A stretch of 64,000 nt of DNA. Source: Drosophila pseudoobscura. Taxonomy: Eukaryota; Arthropoda; Insecta; Diptera; Drosophilidae. Under the pieces are notes generated by a model. That model saw only the letters and a program-made list of their open reading frames with translations. It had not been told where the DNA came from and ran no database searches. Location of the stretch: NCBI RefSeq assembly GCF_009870125.1, contig NC_046681.1:16567001-16631000 (forward strand), in the 5' to 3' direction. The first letter of the stretch is position 1. The number at the start of each line of letters is the position of its first letter. This document shows positions 1-11,559 of the stretch, piece by piece. Made by a program: the position numbers and the translations under genes.

Positions 1-1700
1 AACAGGATCGCACATCTATTTTGCAATCAAGACCTGTGCAAAATTCCATAAGGAACGTATACCAATCATCGAACGCACCTGGGCGACCGACGCCCGGCAC
101 CGTAGATACTACAGCGATGTGGCAGGTAAGCGGCCGTTCCGTCCGTCGCCGACGACTGTCCCCCCGTTGACAATGAGAGGGCAATTAAAGCAAATGAGGG
201 TGATGCCGGAAGGGGAAATGGCAGCCATCGTTGTACAACCCATACGTACATACGTACGAATATTTACCCATGTGTGCTACGTATGTACGTACGTGTGTGC
301 GTGGGGCATTAACAAAAACACGATGAGGCGGAGTGACAGGCACACAAAACATACACATACATATCCACACTGGATCTGTGCTTTTCGGTCCTCATCTGCT
401 CGTACGAGTATCCCCAATGCTACAGTTTTCCCCCATCGCAGCATCACCCTTCAGCGAGCAGTCGAACTTATTGAATATTCATTGATTTGACTTTGTGTGT
501 TCCCTCCTGTCGCCTGTCTCCTGTCTCCTGCCCCCTGGCTTCCTCTTCCCACCCGCACTCCGTGCCATCGCACTCCGTGCCTGCTTCTCTAAACCGCAAC
601 AGAAGTCGGCATACCGACAATCAGCACTGGGATACCCAATGTTCAGACTGGACATTGTGCCAAAACATTGGCAATTTTACAATTATCCCTCAAGGATATC
701 ATCGAACAGAGGGACATACGCTGGCTCATGCTCGTCGATGATGATACGCTGCTTAGGTAAGTCACTGCGGGAGCTGTTTGGGTGGGCTTATGTATGCCTA
801 TTACCACCGATGGGTTTGATTGTTAGTTGATCTACTAGCATTAGAAAGATAGATTGATATCAAAAGGAACCCAACATCAATTTATGGTCTAGGGCTGGAG
901 GTTCTTCTGATTGGGGCAAAGAAACAAACATACTCGTATGTCCTTAAATTCACATTACAATACACATTCAGATTACTTTAAAAGATTCTTACCCATCGAT
1001 TTAAGTGCAGAACACCACTCAGTCGATCCTCCACCTTGACTCTCAGTTGAGATATTTTTATTTTCCGGCTTAATCGCATGACGGCGCATTCAATTAAAAA
1101 TATTTGTATTGATAAATCGCACTCATCCTTGCAACTGCAATTCCCTTTGCTCTCTCTCTCATCCGCACATGCCCCTGCAGCGTGCCTCGGCTGAGCGCCC
1201 TGCTGAATGGCTACAATCACACGGAGCATATCTATCTGGGGGAACGCTACGGGTATCGTCTGTACGCCCCAGATGGCTTCAACTACCACACGGGAGGAGC
1301 GGGAATTGTGCTCAGCCTGCCCCTGGTGCGGCTCGTGCTGGAGCACTGCAGCTGCCCGAGTGCCAACGCCCCGGATGACATGATACTGGGCTACTGCCTG
1401 CAGGCACTCGGAGTGGTGGCCTTGCCAGCCGCCGGGCTGCATCAGGCCAGGCCCCAGGACTACGCCAGGGAGCTGCTGCACCTTCAGCCGCCCATTTCCT
1501 TTCACAAGTTCTGGAACACGGAGCCGGAGCACACGTATCGCAGATGGCTGGGTGGCTCCGGCGGCAATCAGAGTGTGCCACAAGCGACTGACACAGATCG
1601 TGTGACAGTGGCTGGGGCGGTGCCCCCGCTTGGAGGACGACTGCAGTTGCCCGGTCTTACCGCTGGCCTGGGAACGGCAGAGAAGCATTTGGACCTGTAG
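1..1700 (+). CDS. CG9109 ortholog: Beta-1,3-glucosyltransferase, B3GLCT/Fringe-related (partial, 3' exons only)
   Basis: Three coding exons join in phase: about 6-125 (acceptor at the left edge, donor GTAAGC at 126), 603-756 and 1181-1700, stop TAG 1698-1700. The spliced reading has an IKTCAKFH-like start of the glycosyltransferase domain, a DDD metal-binding motif just before the 756 donor, then LGERYGY, a TGG(A/G)G loop, APDDM(I)LG, HQARPxDY and PISFHKFWN. These are landmarks of the B3GLCT family, which adds glucose to O-fucose on thrombospondin type 1 repeats in the ER; PISFHK(F/H)WN separates it from Fringe itself. The N-terminal half lies left of the window. The protein ends in HLDL, near but not equal to a canonical ER-retrieval tetrapeptide; mammalian B3GLCT ends in REEL. 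The CG9109 assignment rests on memory of the family and on synteny. Confidence 0.85.
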
Positions 1701-3721
1701 TCTACTGAGGTGAGTACTAATTATTATAAAAAACAAATTCACTCCGGATGGAGTTTGCTCTGCCGCTGACAGCTGAACAAAAGTTGCCACCGCATCCCAA
1801 AAACCAATCTACTGCCAGCCATCAAGCGGCTGCCAAGCACACGAATTTTCATTTTCTACAAACCGAAAGAAATTTGCAAAAAAAAAAAACAAAAATATAT
1901 AGAAAACTTGTCAGGTGTCGCGTCTGGAAGGGCCCGTGTACTTCTGTCTGTGTTGCGGCTTTCGAGTCAGTTTAATTAGTGAAAATCCTCAAATGCGGTT
2001 GCAATTCGCCACGACGAGGCTTGGGGCGGGATTCCGCATTACCAGTTGGCAGACAGCCTCCTCTGATCAGGCAAATTTGTGGCAGTTTATAGTTAGGAAT
2101 GGAATTAGTAAGTGACATCTATTGTATAGAGGAGTTTCCGAAGGAAGGTCTGTTTAAATGGAACAAGTATCCTGGATTCCTTAACACTTTGAGCTCCCTT
2201 CACTTCCCTTTTCCTTCCTTACCAACTTTTAATGGACTGCACCATCAGATAGCACCCATATCAATATTGCAAACCCATATAAATCCCACCATTTTTGATT
2301 TGCACATAATTTGCATTCGATTTCAATTTGGCGACACTCGAGAATCGAGAATCCCAAAGCTGCTGCTGAGCTTCCGCTTAGGTTGGGATTTTTCGCACCT
2401 TCGATGGACTTAAACCTCATTAAATGTAAATTTTGAGCGAGCCAGAGGAGCGAATCGGTTCTCTGAATGGCTCTCCGATTCAGGGGCATCAACAGTTTCC
2501 GCTTGAGTGCACTTTTCGAATGGTTAGCTTAGCCCTTGGGCGGATATTCCTCGCCTTCCTCCAGCCCCAGCCCCAGCCCACTTTCACTTCCTTCCACGAT
2601 TGAAGCACGAGAGTATCTTTGGGATAAAACAAACAAAGCGCTCCATTTAACCTGCCAGACAATCTAGTTGTTCGGGTAGCCAGCCATCCAGGAACCCAGT
2701 AACTTGTTTCATTTCAGTGGACCATGTAACCCTCCCCAAGCAATATATAATGCACAATGTGCATCTATTATTCAGGCACTAATCAATAGTTTTCGCAAGT
2801 CTCAAATGTGGGCGACAAGCGGACACGCCCACACCATTTCGCCCACTAAATAGGTGAAAACAATGTGACAGTTTGTTTGGAGAGCCCGTTGACAGAAGTA
2901 ATTGTCCTGTGGTCCCTGAATTATTCAGCGACTGAGTGAAAGTTGTTGTCAGGTGCTGGCCACCGGAAAACCTCAACAAAAATTCGATTTAGCCAGATAA
3001 TCGTGTTTAGTCCAAAAAGCTTAAATCCTTAAAGAGTTTCCCCACTGGAAACATCCAACATTTAAGGAAACTTAATGGGAGATTTTCCCTTGAATATATT
3101 CATTCAAAACAGATATTATCCGTATATCATTAATCCTCGAACAGCTCCTCTTTCCGTTGACCGGAACAGGACAGAACTGTGAACAAATCAGATCTTGTTG
3201 AGATAACACTAGGATATCTTTAATCCTGCAAGAGAGAATACTCAACCACAAAAGCTTTATGTGCTCTTTCAGGAAAGGAAATTTAATGGAATGCAATTCT
3301 GTTAATTTGTTCATGTGTCTGGCTGTTTATTTGCTCTGTTGCCCCCCGGCATCGCCGCAAGTTGGTTTTATCTCCTGCCTGCCAGCAAAGGCAGCAGGCA
3401 GCAGGCACTGCACGGCACGGCACGGACTCTTGTCGCCGTCATCCACGTCTACGTGCTGGCACCTCCTTCCATCGCTTACTCCGTGCGTCCTAATTAGTTG
3501 TGGATTTTTCAATGAATACCAAGCCAGACCAGACCCATGCCCAAACCCAAACCCAAGCCCAAGCCCAGACCCAGACCCAGACCCAGAACCGAGCTCAAAG
3601 CCACCGCTAGCCGCACTGGCGACACTGCGACAAGTTGAATTTAAAACAAAATTTAATTAACAGCTTGCAGTTAAATAAATGCTGCATGCACACGAGGACA
3701 CATATCTCTCCCATATCAGCA
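1701..3721. other. Intergenic region
   Basis: This is the 3' flank of the glucosyltransferase gene and the downstream flank of the minus-strand secreted-protein gene. I see no conserved coding frame. It holds short A-rich runs (about 1876-1890) and a (CCCAAG/CCCAGA)-type imperfect hexamer tract at 3539-3590. Short ORFs here lack splice context or family signatures. Confidence 0.6.
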
Positions 3722-4060
3722 TCAGCGCCACCAATCCTCGTAGTCGTCGTATTCGTCGTCTGCTTGCTCCTCCTCCGAGGAACCCGCCTGCCTGGGTCCC
3801 ACAAAGCTAACAACTTTCTGAGGTAGAATTTTTACTTTGGCTAGGTTTCTGTGCTTCTGGTAATTGTAGATGCGGGACAGCATGGAGGGCACTGGATCAC
3901 TGTCACTCCAGGCCAGGCAAAGGTATGTGGTCATCGAGAGAACTGAGGATGGGATAGATGACAGACAAAGGTTGGGATGAGTCTTGAAGGGAGGTATGAA
4001 ATATGACCACTTACCAAGCCATCCAAAAACTACTCTCAACCGCATGATGGCCAAATCCAT
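3722..4060 (-). CDS. Small predicted secreted protein, unrecognised family
   Basis: Two minus-strand exons, 4060-4015 and 3942-3722, flank a 72 bp intron (donor GTAAGT, acceptor TCCTCAG) and give 88 residues. Residues 1-27 read as a signal peptide: basic Arg near the start, a hydrophobic core (VVFGWLVLSMTTYLCLAW), then a polar SDSDPVPS stretch suited to cleavage. The mature part has a basic middle (YNYQKHRNLAKVKILPQK) and a strongly acidic, aromatic tail (EEEQADDEYDDYEDWWR). Splicing joins the two halves of the hydrophobic core, which supports the gene model. The intron is also open in frame, so an unspliced reading of 112 residues exists but interrupts the signal peptide with polar sequence. 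I do not recognise a family. A short extracellular or peptide-like product is an inference. Confidence 0.65.
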   Translation of the reverse strand: MDLAIMRLRVVFGWLGKWSYFIPPFKTHPNLCLSSIPSSVLSMTTYLCLAWSDSDPVPSMLSRIYNYQKHRNLAKVKILPQKVVSFVGPRQAGSSEEEQADDEYDDYEDWWR

Positions 4061-7000
4061 CTGTTGATAGTTTCCTCCAATTCGTTGGGTTTTATACCAA
4101 AAAATATTTATGGAAAGAGGCTTTGTCTAGATTCCATTTCATGGATTGTTTTATAGGGCAATAACTTTCCCTTTTAATACCCGCCAATCGAAGAAAAACT
4201 GGGGTCCATTGGGTTCTTGTCACAACAAGGAAATGGAAGAATAAACCTGTAAGAAACGTATATAATTAAGATCTAGAAACACCACGATTTTGGATAATGT
4301 AAAAGCAAGTAACAGACTTCTCCGTATGTAATTTCCACTTCCGCAATGTTTTGCAGTATATCGTTGAGATTTTCCAGATTACGAATATCAGAATCAATAT
4401 AAAAAATTTTTCATAATTTCAGATAAATTAATCTGAGCTTCAGGTATCCTATAGTCGTAAGAGCGTAATGTAATCTATACATTTTATTTGTTTTCTCTTT
4501 TATTACAATCGGAAGTTTTTGAACTAAACATTTTATAGTTTTTTTTACTCCAACGTTTTAATGAATCTTTATGATATCTTTCTACCTTTGAAGTGTCGTA
4601 AGCTTTGAAATTTTAGTTTTTCCTTTCTCTTGAAGGCTTTTCGAATAAAATTCTTGTATTATATTTTGTAATTCTTTAAAAAAAAATGCCGAAAAAATGG
4701 TTGTGCCATTATCTTGAGTGGAAAAAGCTGCCATGCAGCATTTTCTTTTGCATAAAATTACAGTTTGTCCTTTCGCACACACACAACATGGGTGTTGTGT
4801 TGCTTGTGGCTACTCGAAAGTAGATTATGCTGAACAATGTCACATCACACAGGGTCCAACCGGGGGTGTAGGGGCAGGGGCAGGGTAAGCTCTGTTAATC
4901 TGCCTTGAAACATCAAAAGTTGAACCATAAGAAAATTTAAGCAACCGCCCTCGAGCAGTGGGCAGAGGGCAGAGGGAGGACAAAAAAAAAGAAGGAGAAG
5001 GAACCCACACAGAAAGAAATCAACCATGAGATGAAATTGTTTAAAAAGATTTCTTTACACAACGTGCATCAAGTCCTGGGAGATTTGTGAAACAGCTTGT
5101 GTCCGGGTCGAGGTCTGGGGCTCCCCGGACCTTCTTTCGGGCTTCGTGTTGGACTTTTCGTGTTTGTTTCCTTTTGGCTGGGTGCAACTTTTGGCGTCCA
5201 GTTCCCCAGTTGGGTTTAGACAATTGTTTTAGTTTTGTGCTTGTATTTTGCATTTCTACGCTCTCTTGACGATGCGATGAAATCAATACTGGGGGAATGT
5301 TTAAGATTATGAACTCTACTAAAGCGTAATCTGGTAATCTGGCAGAAGTGGAATCCTATTTCTTGAGACAATAGGTTTCTCAGTCCCTTAAACTTTCAGT
5401 GAATCCCTTTTGCTATCGCCCTGTATTCATCAATCAGAACTTGGCAAATTTACTCAACTGCCTCAAGCCATTTGGCAGCCACAACTAACACACAGACAGA
5501 CAGACAGACAGAACTTAGCTCCCATCTAGATCAAGTTACAACGCCTCAAAGTAGGCAACTCCATTCAAACAAAACGCAGGACACACAATCCTTTGGCTCC
5601 CTCTTAGTCTCTCTATCTCTCTCTCTCTCTGTCTTGATGTCTCAGTTAACGTGCAATAAATTTTTGTCCCTGTCTAAACTAAAGTTGAGCTGGAGGAAAA
5701 AAGCATTTTGTGTCTATCAGGGCGTCTAATCTGCAGTCCAACCCATCTAACCAACTTACCACGTGCAATAAATTTCTAAGGCGCAACGTCTGCACTATTT
5801 TCCCTCCGGCCTGGAGACTTTTTCCATGGGAGCCATGGCTCCGTGGAGCAGGACCGTGGATCCGAACGGATTTCTTCTCACTGCTAAGCCACGCGCCCGT
5901 ACGTGATCTGATAGGGAATGAACGGCAACCGCAAACATAGACACAGAGAGCTGAGTCGTCGACATGTGTGCAAACTTTTGGCCAAGTCGAGTTGCCACAT
6001 TTGTTTGGCCTAAAGAACACGCACCTGTGTCCTTTCAAGTCCTCCCCTCCCAACACCCGACCCACCTATTGTGGTCTTCCACCCGCACAATTCGACAAGC
6101 AGTTGGCATTGCGCTAATTTACTTTAAATTGGTTTTTTTGACATTGGTGTGCCTTCCACTTCCTTATACGAATTATCAATGATAAATGACTTGGGCTTGG
6201 TGTTGGTCTTGGTCTGGTGCTCTGGTGCTCTTTGCCTGGGGAGTCTATGGGCGTGGTGGTTCACTTGGGTTCATTTTTGACTAAGGATTCAAAGGTTTAA
6301 TGTCAAAAGAAGTACTTAAAGGGCAAGCATTTTCGAGCAGTGGATTATTCTACATAAATAAGTCCAAATATTCTCGAATTATTCAATTGAAAATACATAT
6401 ATTCCAAATAAACAAGACTTTTTTATCTACGTTCAATTTCAGATTTTGGTTAATACCCCGACATCCGGCATCCTTCGAGGCCAATGATGAGATCCAATCC
6501 AGTCCGACTGAAGCAAAAGATCAGCTAAGCTCCAGCTGCAATAATAATATTATTTTTAGAATATAATAAGTTGAATGTAATCCAATCTGCAATTAAAATT
6601 TAAGCAATATATGAACAGATTGAATTTGTAAGGAGAGGTCGAAATATAGTTGGCCCAGGAAGGACTCCAAATCAGGGACTTTCTTTCGATTACAGGAAGC
6701 TACGTCAGGCCCAGATTGGCCCTAAGAGTCCTTATCCGATGATCAAGTAGATAATGCTCAGATCGGCTGCCTTATAGCCGAAATGCAGCGTACGATGAAA
6801 AAAAGACTATATCTTGATCCAATAGGCCCAGATCGTGGAACGACCAACATTGCCAAGATCGTGAAGATCCAGACTGTCGCTCCAGAATGTCTAAACGAAG
6901 CATAGAGTATTATTAAATTTCTAATAATTTCCTGGAGTATCGCATCCCCGCTGCACCGCCTTTACCTAGTTGTTGTTCATGTTTGTGGTATTGTATTTGG

Positions 7001-10000
7001 CGCCCAACGATTTCTTTCCGCCCAAATTCCCCCATTTATCGCTAATGGGATCTCACTTGCCTGGCTTTGCCGTGGATGTTAATAAATCGGTAAATAGAAA
7101 TTAATGCTGCAGAAATTACAAATAACCAATTGAACCCAATTTAGCCCGAACGGGACGAAGCTCTTGACGAATTTTCTTTTAACTCAATTTATATTGCTTT
7201 TTTTCTGTTGCTTTCCATAATTAATGAGGAAAGTTTTTGAACCTTTTGTGTCAAGTTTTGCAACTGCCCCCAGCGGGACGCCGACCACGAGTCCTGGCCA
7301 GAGTCCAGGGTTCTATTGTCGACAAGATTGGCTGCTTATCGGCGCAACGCCATCGTTGTGGGCGTGGCATGTCAGCGATACTAATGAGAGGGAAAGCGCG
7401 ACCAGACGAAAAGTTTTTTTCCCACATTTCGTTTCGTTTTTTGTGTATTTGCCTCCAATTTGGCAGCAAGACATAATTAATGGAAATATCGTTAGAGGGA
7501 AGTGTTTGCCCGATTAATCATGGGGACACGGTGGCTCTGGGCTGGGGCTCTCCACATGGCAATGAAAATACACATAGCATTGGTTTTGGTTTTGGTTTGG
7601 GTCACGTTTCAGTGGCAAACATTTTGCATACATTTTTGGTTAAATTCAGTTTTGACCATAATGACCAATAACAACAAAAAGCAACTTTATTAAACAAAAC
7701 TTTTGATACCCTTCACGATCCATCATTCGTATGGCAGGTACATATATGTATGAAATAGCTATCGGGAATGGGTTTTAAATAATGAACATGGCCTTATCGT
7801 CTATTATTGCCGAATATAAAAGATATGTGTATGTACTTACTGTGGCGGGGTCCCAATCTGCTTTGCAAAATCATAATTCCCTCTGCAGGTGCATCGAAAC
7901 TGAAGAGCGGGAGCGCTCAATGCGTTTATGGTCGGTGCGGTTGGGTTCCGAATGGGTCACAGTGGGTTGTTTGGATGCTCTGCCAGTACTCTCTTTTTAT
8001 ATAGGCATCTGCAAATATTTTCGTATGAATAACTGAAACTCCCCCCGCCAGAAAGGGGAATTACCCAGGACATTCGTTGGACCTCAGCCTTCATTAGTTA
8101 CAGCTGAAATTTGTCGTTCCACACTTTTTAGTGACCCGTTTTGTTAGGGGGAAAGCATGGCCATTGCTATAGCAAAATAAATTAGTTGCACGTGACGCCT
8201 TAAATGGTCGCACAGCAAATGGAGCTTTCTAGGATTCCGTACACCACAAAAAAAAAAAGGAATGAAAAATAAACGAAATAACGTTTGGTGAACCTCAATG
8301 AAAATTGCACAAGCATTTGTTGATTCGCTTGGGGTCGGAGTGTGGTGAGGACTGTGGCTCTAGCTCTGGCTCTGGCTCTGGCTGTGCGCACAAATTGCGT
8401 GCCACAAATGGACGCACATAAATCATGCGTGCGACAAAAATCGCTTGGGAAGTTTTCACGCACAATTGGCCAAAATCCAAAAGCTTCAACTGGACAAGTA
8501 GAAGTCTCTAAATCACATATCTGTGGCACAGGTATCGAGGCTCCTAAATCAGTTGGAGTTTACGAAAAATAAAGATGGAGAGACGTCCCCAATGCAGACT
8601 TTTACTTGAAATTAATACAAGTATATCTCATAATTTGCATTAACTCTTACCCACTGCTACGCGTCAGCTAAGCGAACATTTTTAATGAATTTCCCAACAT
8701 TGCAACATTTTTACAGACCCCATACACCATACACACACACCTCAACACTCAGACACAGTTGCTGAAAAGAAATCCTGGCACTTTTTAGCGCTTGAAGCCT
8801 CATAAATATATACTCGTACTTTTTCTCCGGCTTAGGGGTTGCGGCACGCCCCACGCTCTTGCCACAACATGCACTAATTAGTCAAGGATTTGGCATTAAG
8901 GAAACAAATTCTCGACCCTCAATGAAAAGAATATGGAGCACGTGCCGCGCTTGTAAATGTAAAATTGTTGTTCTCGGGTTTTTTTTTATTTTTTTTTTTT
9001 CATAAGTAGACTTAATAAAGTATGAACAGCGTTTTTAAATTATGTGCACGTACCAAAGAAAAAAAGTTAAAGAAATTTGCATTCGTTATGGTTTTCAGTT
9101 AATACTGCCTCGTGGGAGGATTTTTAAAATTTAAACCATAACCAAATTCAAATATTAATATAAGTACATATGTTCATGATGATTTATCAAGAGGTTCTAT
9201 TATAGCTGCCAATAAAACCTGCCTTCTCTATGCATACATATCCTTCTTAAGAGTAGAAGGTGATAAAATATTTATTGTGCTTAAGTTGACCAATGCTCAA
9301 CTGGTTCTTTAGTCCCCATTGTCAAAGCAATAGTTTATCAAATTAACCGGCCTTTTAGCACAGCATTTGCACATTTAATTACACTTGAGACCTGCTGCAC
9401 AAAATCAAACCGCATTCAAATTGCATTATTCAATCAGCTTCTTGTTCCCCCGATGGGTGGCACTTGCCATGCCATGTGATGGCATGTGTCCCTGCTGGAA
9501 GTGTGATAATTTTACAAAAACAATGACAATCTGTGCTGCAATTAAGGTCACTTTGTTATAGAATTTTGATTAACGAATTGCGTTCGCCCATTTACTTCTC
9601 TGAAGCTATTTCTATGTCGGAAATCAAGGAAACATTGTGAATTCAACTTAAAACAATAAAAATGGAGTCTTCAATTAATTAGCATCTATTCGCTGGACAC
9701 AGGACTGTGGACAGTGGGCAACAAACGTGCCTGCCAAACTTCCGCCTTTCAGCAGGCGGCCGTTAAATAAACGCAGGCTGCGGTCAGTGGGCGGCGGGTT
9801 GTGGCGAGGGTGCAATTTTTGTTTTCGGACCATTTGACGGGTACATCCCCGCACACACGAAGAGGACAGGGCCCGGGATTGCAGTAGGACACAGCCAGAA
9901 AGAGCAAGGAGAGAGCCCGCTCGCAGTACAAAATCGTCCGAAAACTAAAATACGTGCAAAGTTTACAAAAACATTTGGTTTTGGCTCGACTGATGCCGCA

Positions 10001-10419
10001 TCCTGCTTCTGATTCAGCTCCGCTCCTTCCACAATGCATGTTGTTTAATTATTTGCCGTTTGGCGTAGTGCACACACATGCATACGGTCCATTTTGGCCT
10101 AGATAAAAGTAGAAAATGCTTGGATTGCACAATTTTATTTGGGTTTCGGCGATTTAACAAACAGTTTTTTCAGTGGAAGGCAACCAAAGAGAGAATTTCT
10201 GGACTAAAATATATAATTACGTGCCTTTGTTTTTAAAAATGAACTTAACAAGTTTCAAAATAATTTTTAAATATTTGAGAAGGCGCCAATATGCAAACAA
10301 CCGATAAATAGAGTTGCCAACGTGCGTTAACGGTAATTTTAATACTTTTCGGTATTTTTTTAGGTCAAAATTGAACCTACGGTAAACTTAAACCGGTAAA
10401 ACATTTAAGTGGAAAGTAG
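4061..10419. other. Large gene-free intergenic region (6.4 kb)
   Basis: No ORF here shows splice-consistent coding sequence or a known domain. Content is ordinary fly intergenic DNA: AT-rich stretches, (GACA)n at about 5495-5512, (CT)n at 5612-5630, poly-T tracts near 8980-9000 and (GGCTCT)n at 8354-8382. A 40-codon frame at 6783-6905 is unassigned. The segment may hold enhancers, but nothing in it can be named from sequence alone. Confidence 0.6.
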
Positions 10420-10620
10420 ATTCATTGGTCGTATAAAATTATGTGGGCAGGGATAAGAGATCTAGATAACTAGCAATATTCTACGGAATATCAAAATCGA
10501 CTAACATGTATAATATTATTTGAATTCGTCAGTATACTTACGGTATATTTTTAAATTGAGACCGTATATTTTGGTAGTTCTGGGGGTCGGACGGTATATT
10601 TCTGTCGCGGTCACATTGCT
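10420..10620 (+). promoter_or_regulatory. RRP7 promoter: motif 6 boxes plus motif 1, in a dispersed repeat
   Basis: GTATATTT-type boxes (Ohler motif 6) occur at 10542-10550, 10563-10570 and 10592-10601, followed by CGGTCACATTG (Ohler motif 1, one mismatch) at 10608-10618. Motif 1 normally sits at or near the start site of fly housekeeping promoters, so transcription should begin around 10610-10625, giving a leader of about 45 nt. The stretch upstream, from ATTCATTGGTCGTATAAAAT at 10420, aligns with the segment upstream of the chic promoter at 58473-58683. Confidence 0.75.
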
Positions 10621-10663
10621 TAAAACGTGTTTATTTTTTGATTTTAACAAAAACTAAGAAATA

Positions 10664-11525
10664 ATGGAGGAAATTGAGGGATACACAGGTGAAAACACAC
10701 ATATAAACACTGCCGCGACTATTGCTAATCATGAATGATTGCCTTTTAGTTGTTCCTCTGCGAATGAGCAGCGATGCACTGCACTGCCACAGCGTTTACA
10801 TGCGGGAGCACTTCATCCGGCTGATGGATCCGAACAAACCCAAGGGTCGCACGCTGTTCCTGCTCAATATACCACCCTATGTGACCGAGGAGAGCCTGAA
10901 GGGGTTCTTCAAGCGGGCTGGCAACGTGGAGAGCGTACAATTTGCAGCGAAGCCTGGAAAAGATGAAACAATTAAATGGTATGAGGGCACAAACGAGCCT
11001 TTCTCCAATGTTCGGCCGCCGTTCATATTCAAAGTGGCCTACGTGGTGTTCCAGAAGAGCAGCAGCATTGGCAAGGCCTTGGCCGTCCCGAGCATTGACC
11101 TGTTCCACAGCAGCGGCGAGAGCACCATCAAAACGGGCATGGAGCTGTGGCACGAAGAGTACGAGAACCATTACATCCTGGATGCGGAGAAGACAAAGGC
11201 ACAGATCACCGAATATATGGCCGACTACGACCGAAGAGAGCGAGCGGCCGCACTCGCAGCCAAGAACAGTGAAGCCGACGCCGATGGCTGGGTCACCGTG
11301 GGCAAAGAGGGTCGCAATGCTGGCTTCGAGCAGAAGGAGTCTGTCATCGGACGCCTGGAGAAGAAGCGGGAAAATGACACGAAAACGAAGGAACTCAAAA
11401 ACTTTTACACCTTCCAGATACGTGAGAGTAAAATGCAGAATATCGTCGAGATGCGCAAAAAGTTCGAGGAGGATAAGCGAAAAATTGAACTGCTGAAGCA
11501 ATCGCGACGCTTCAAACCGTTTTAG
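10664..11525 (+). CDS. CG9107 ortholog: Ribosomal RNA-processing protein RRP7
   Basis: Exon 1 is 10664-10688 (eight codons plus one base), intron 10689-10749 (61 bp), exon 2 10750-11525; 266 residues. The short first exon is justified because the joined start, GYTVVPLRMSS, lines up with the GYAAIPIKFS start of human RRP7A. Family landmarks follow: an RRM-like domain at about residues 45-140 (RTLFLLNIPPYVTEESL, RNP-like VAYVVFQK), then the RRP7 C-terminal domain with DADGWVTVGKEGRN and the closing helix (FYTFQIRESKMQN, MRKKFEEDKRKIELLKQSRR). RRP7 acts in the nucleolus in the small-subunit processome, in early pre-40S assembly with UTP-C/CURI components. The leader is very short and the promoter is of housekeeping type. 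A polyadenylation signal lies 29 bp after the stop. Confidence 0.93.
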
Positions 11526-11553
11526 TCCGTAAGCACGCATAGGTTAAGAGTTG

Positions 11554-11559
11554 AATAAA
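11554..11559 (+). terminator. Polyadenylation signal of RRP7
   Basis: AATAAA lies 29 bp after the RRP7 stop codon, so the 3' UTR is very short. No competing signal lies between. Confidence 0.6.

Noticed and set aside
6783..6905. 40-codon frame with protein-like composition (MQRTMKKRLYLDPIGPDRG...)
   Set aside because: Upstream frames are broken by stops, no promoter or splice signals are visible and no family is recognised. It could be a decayed exon but cannot be supported.
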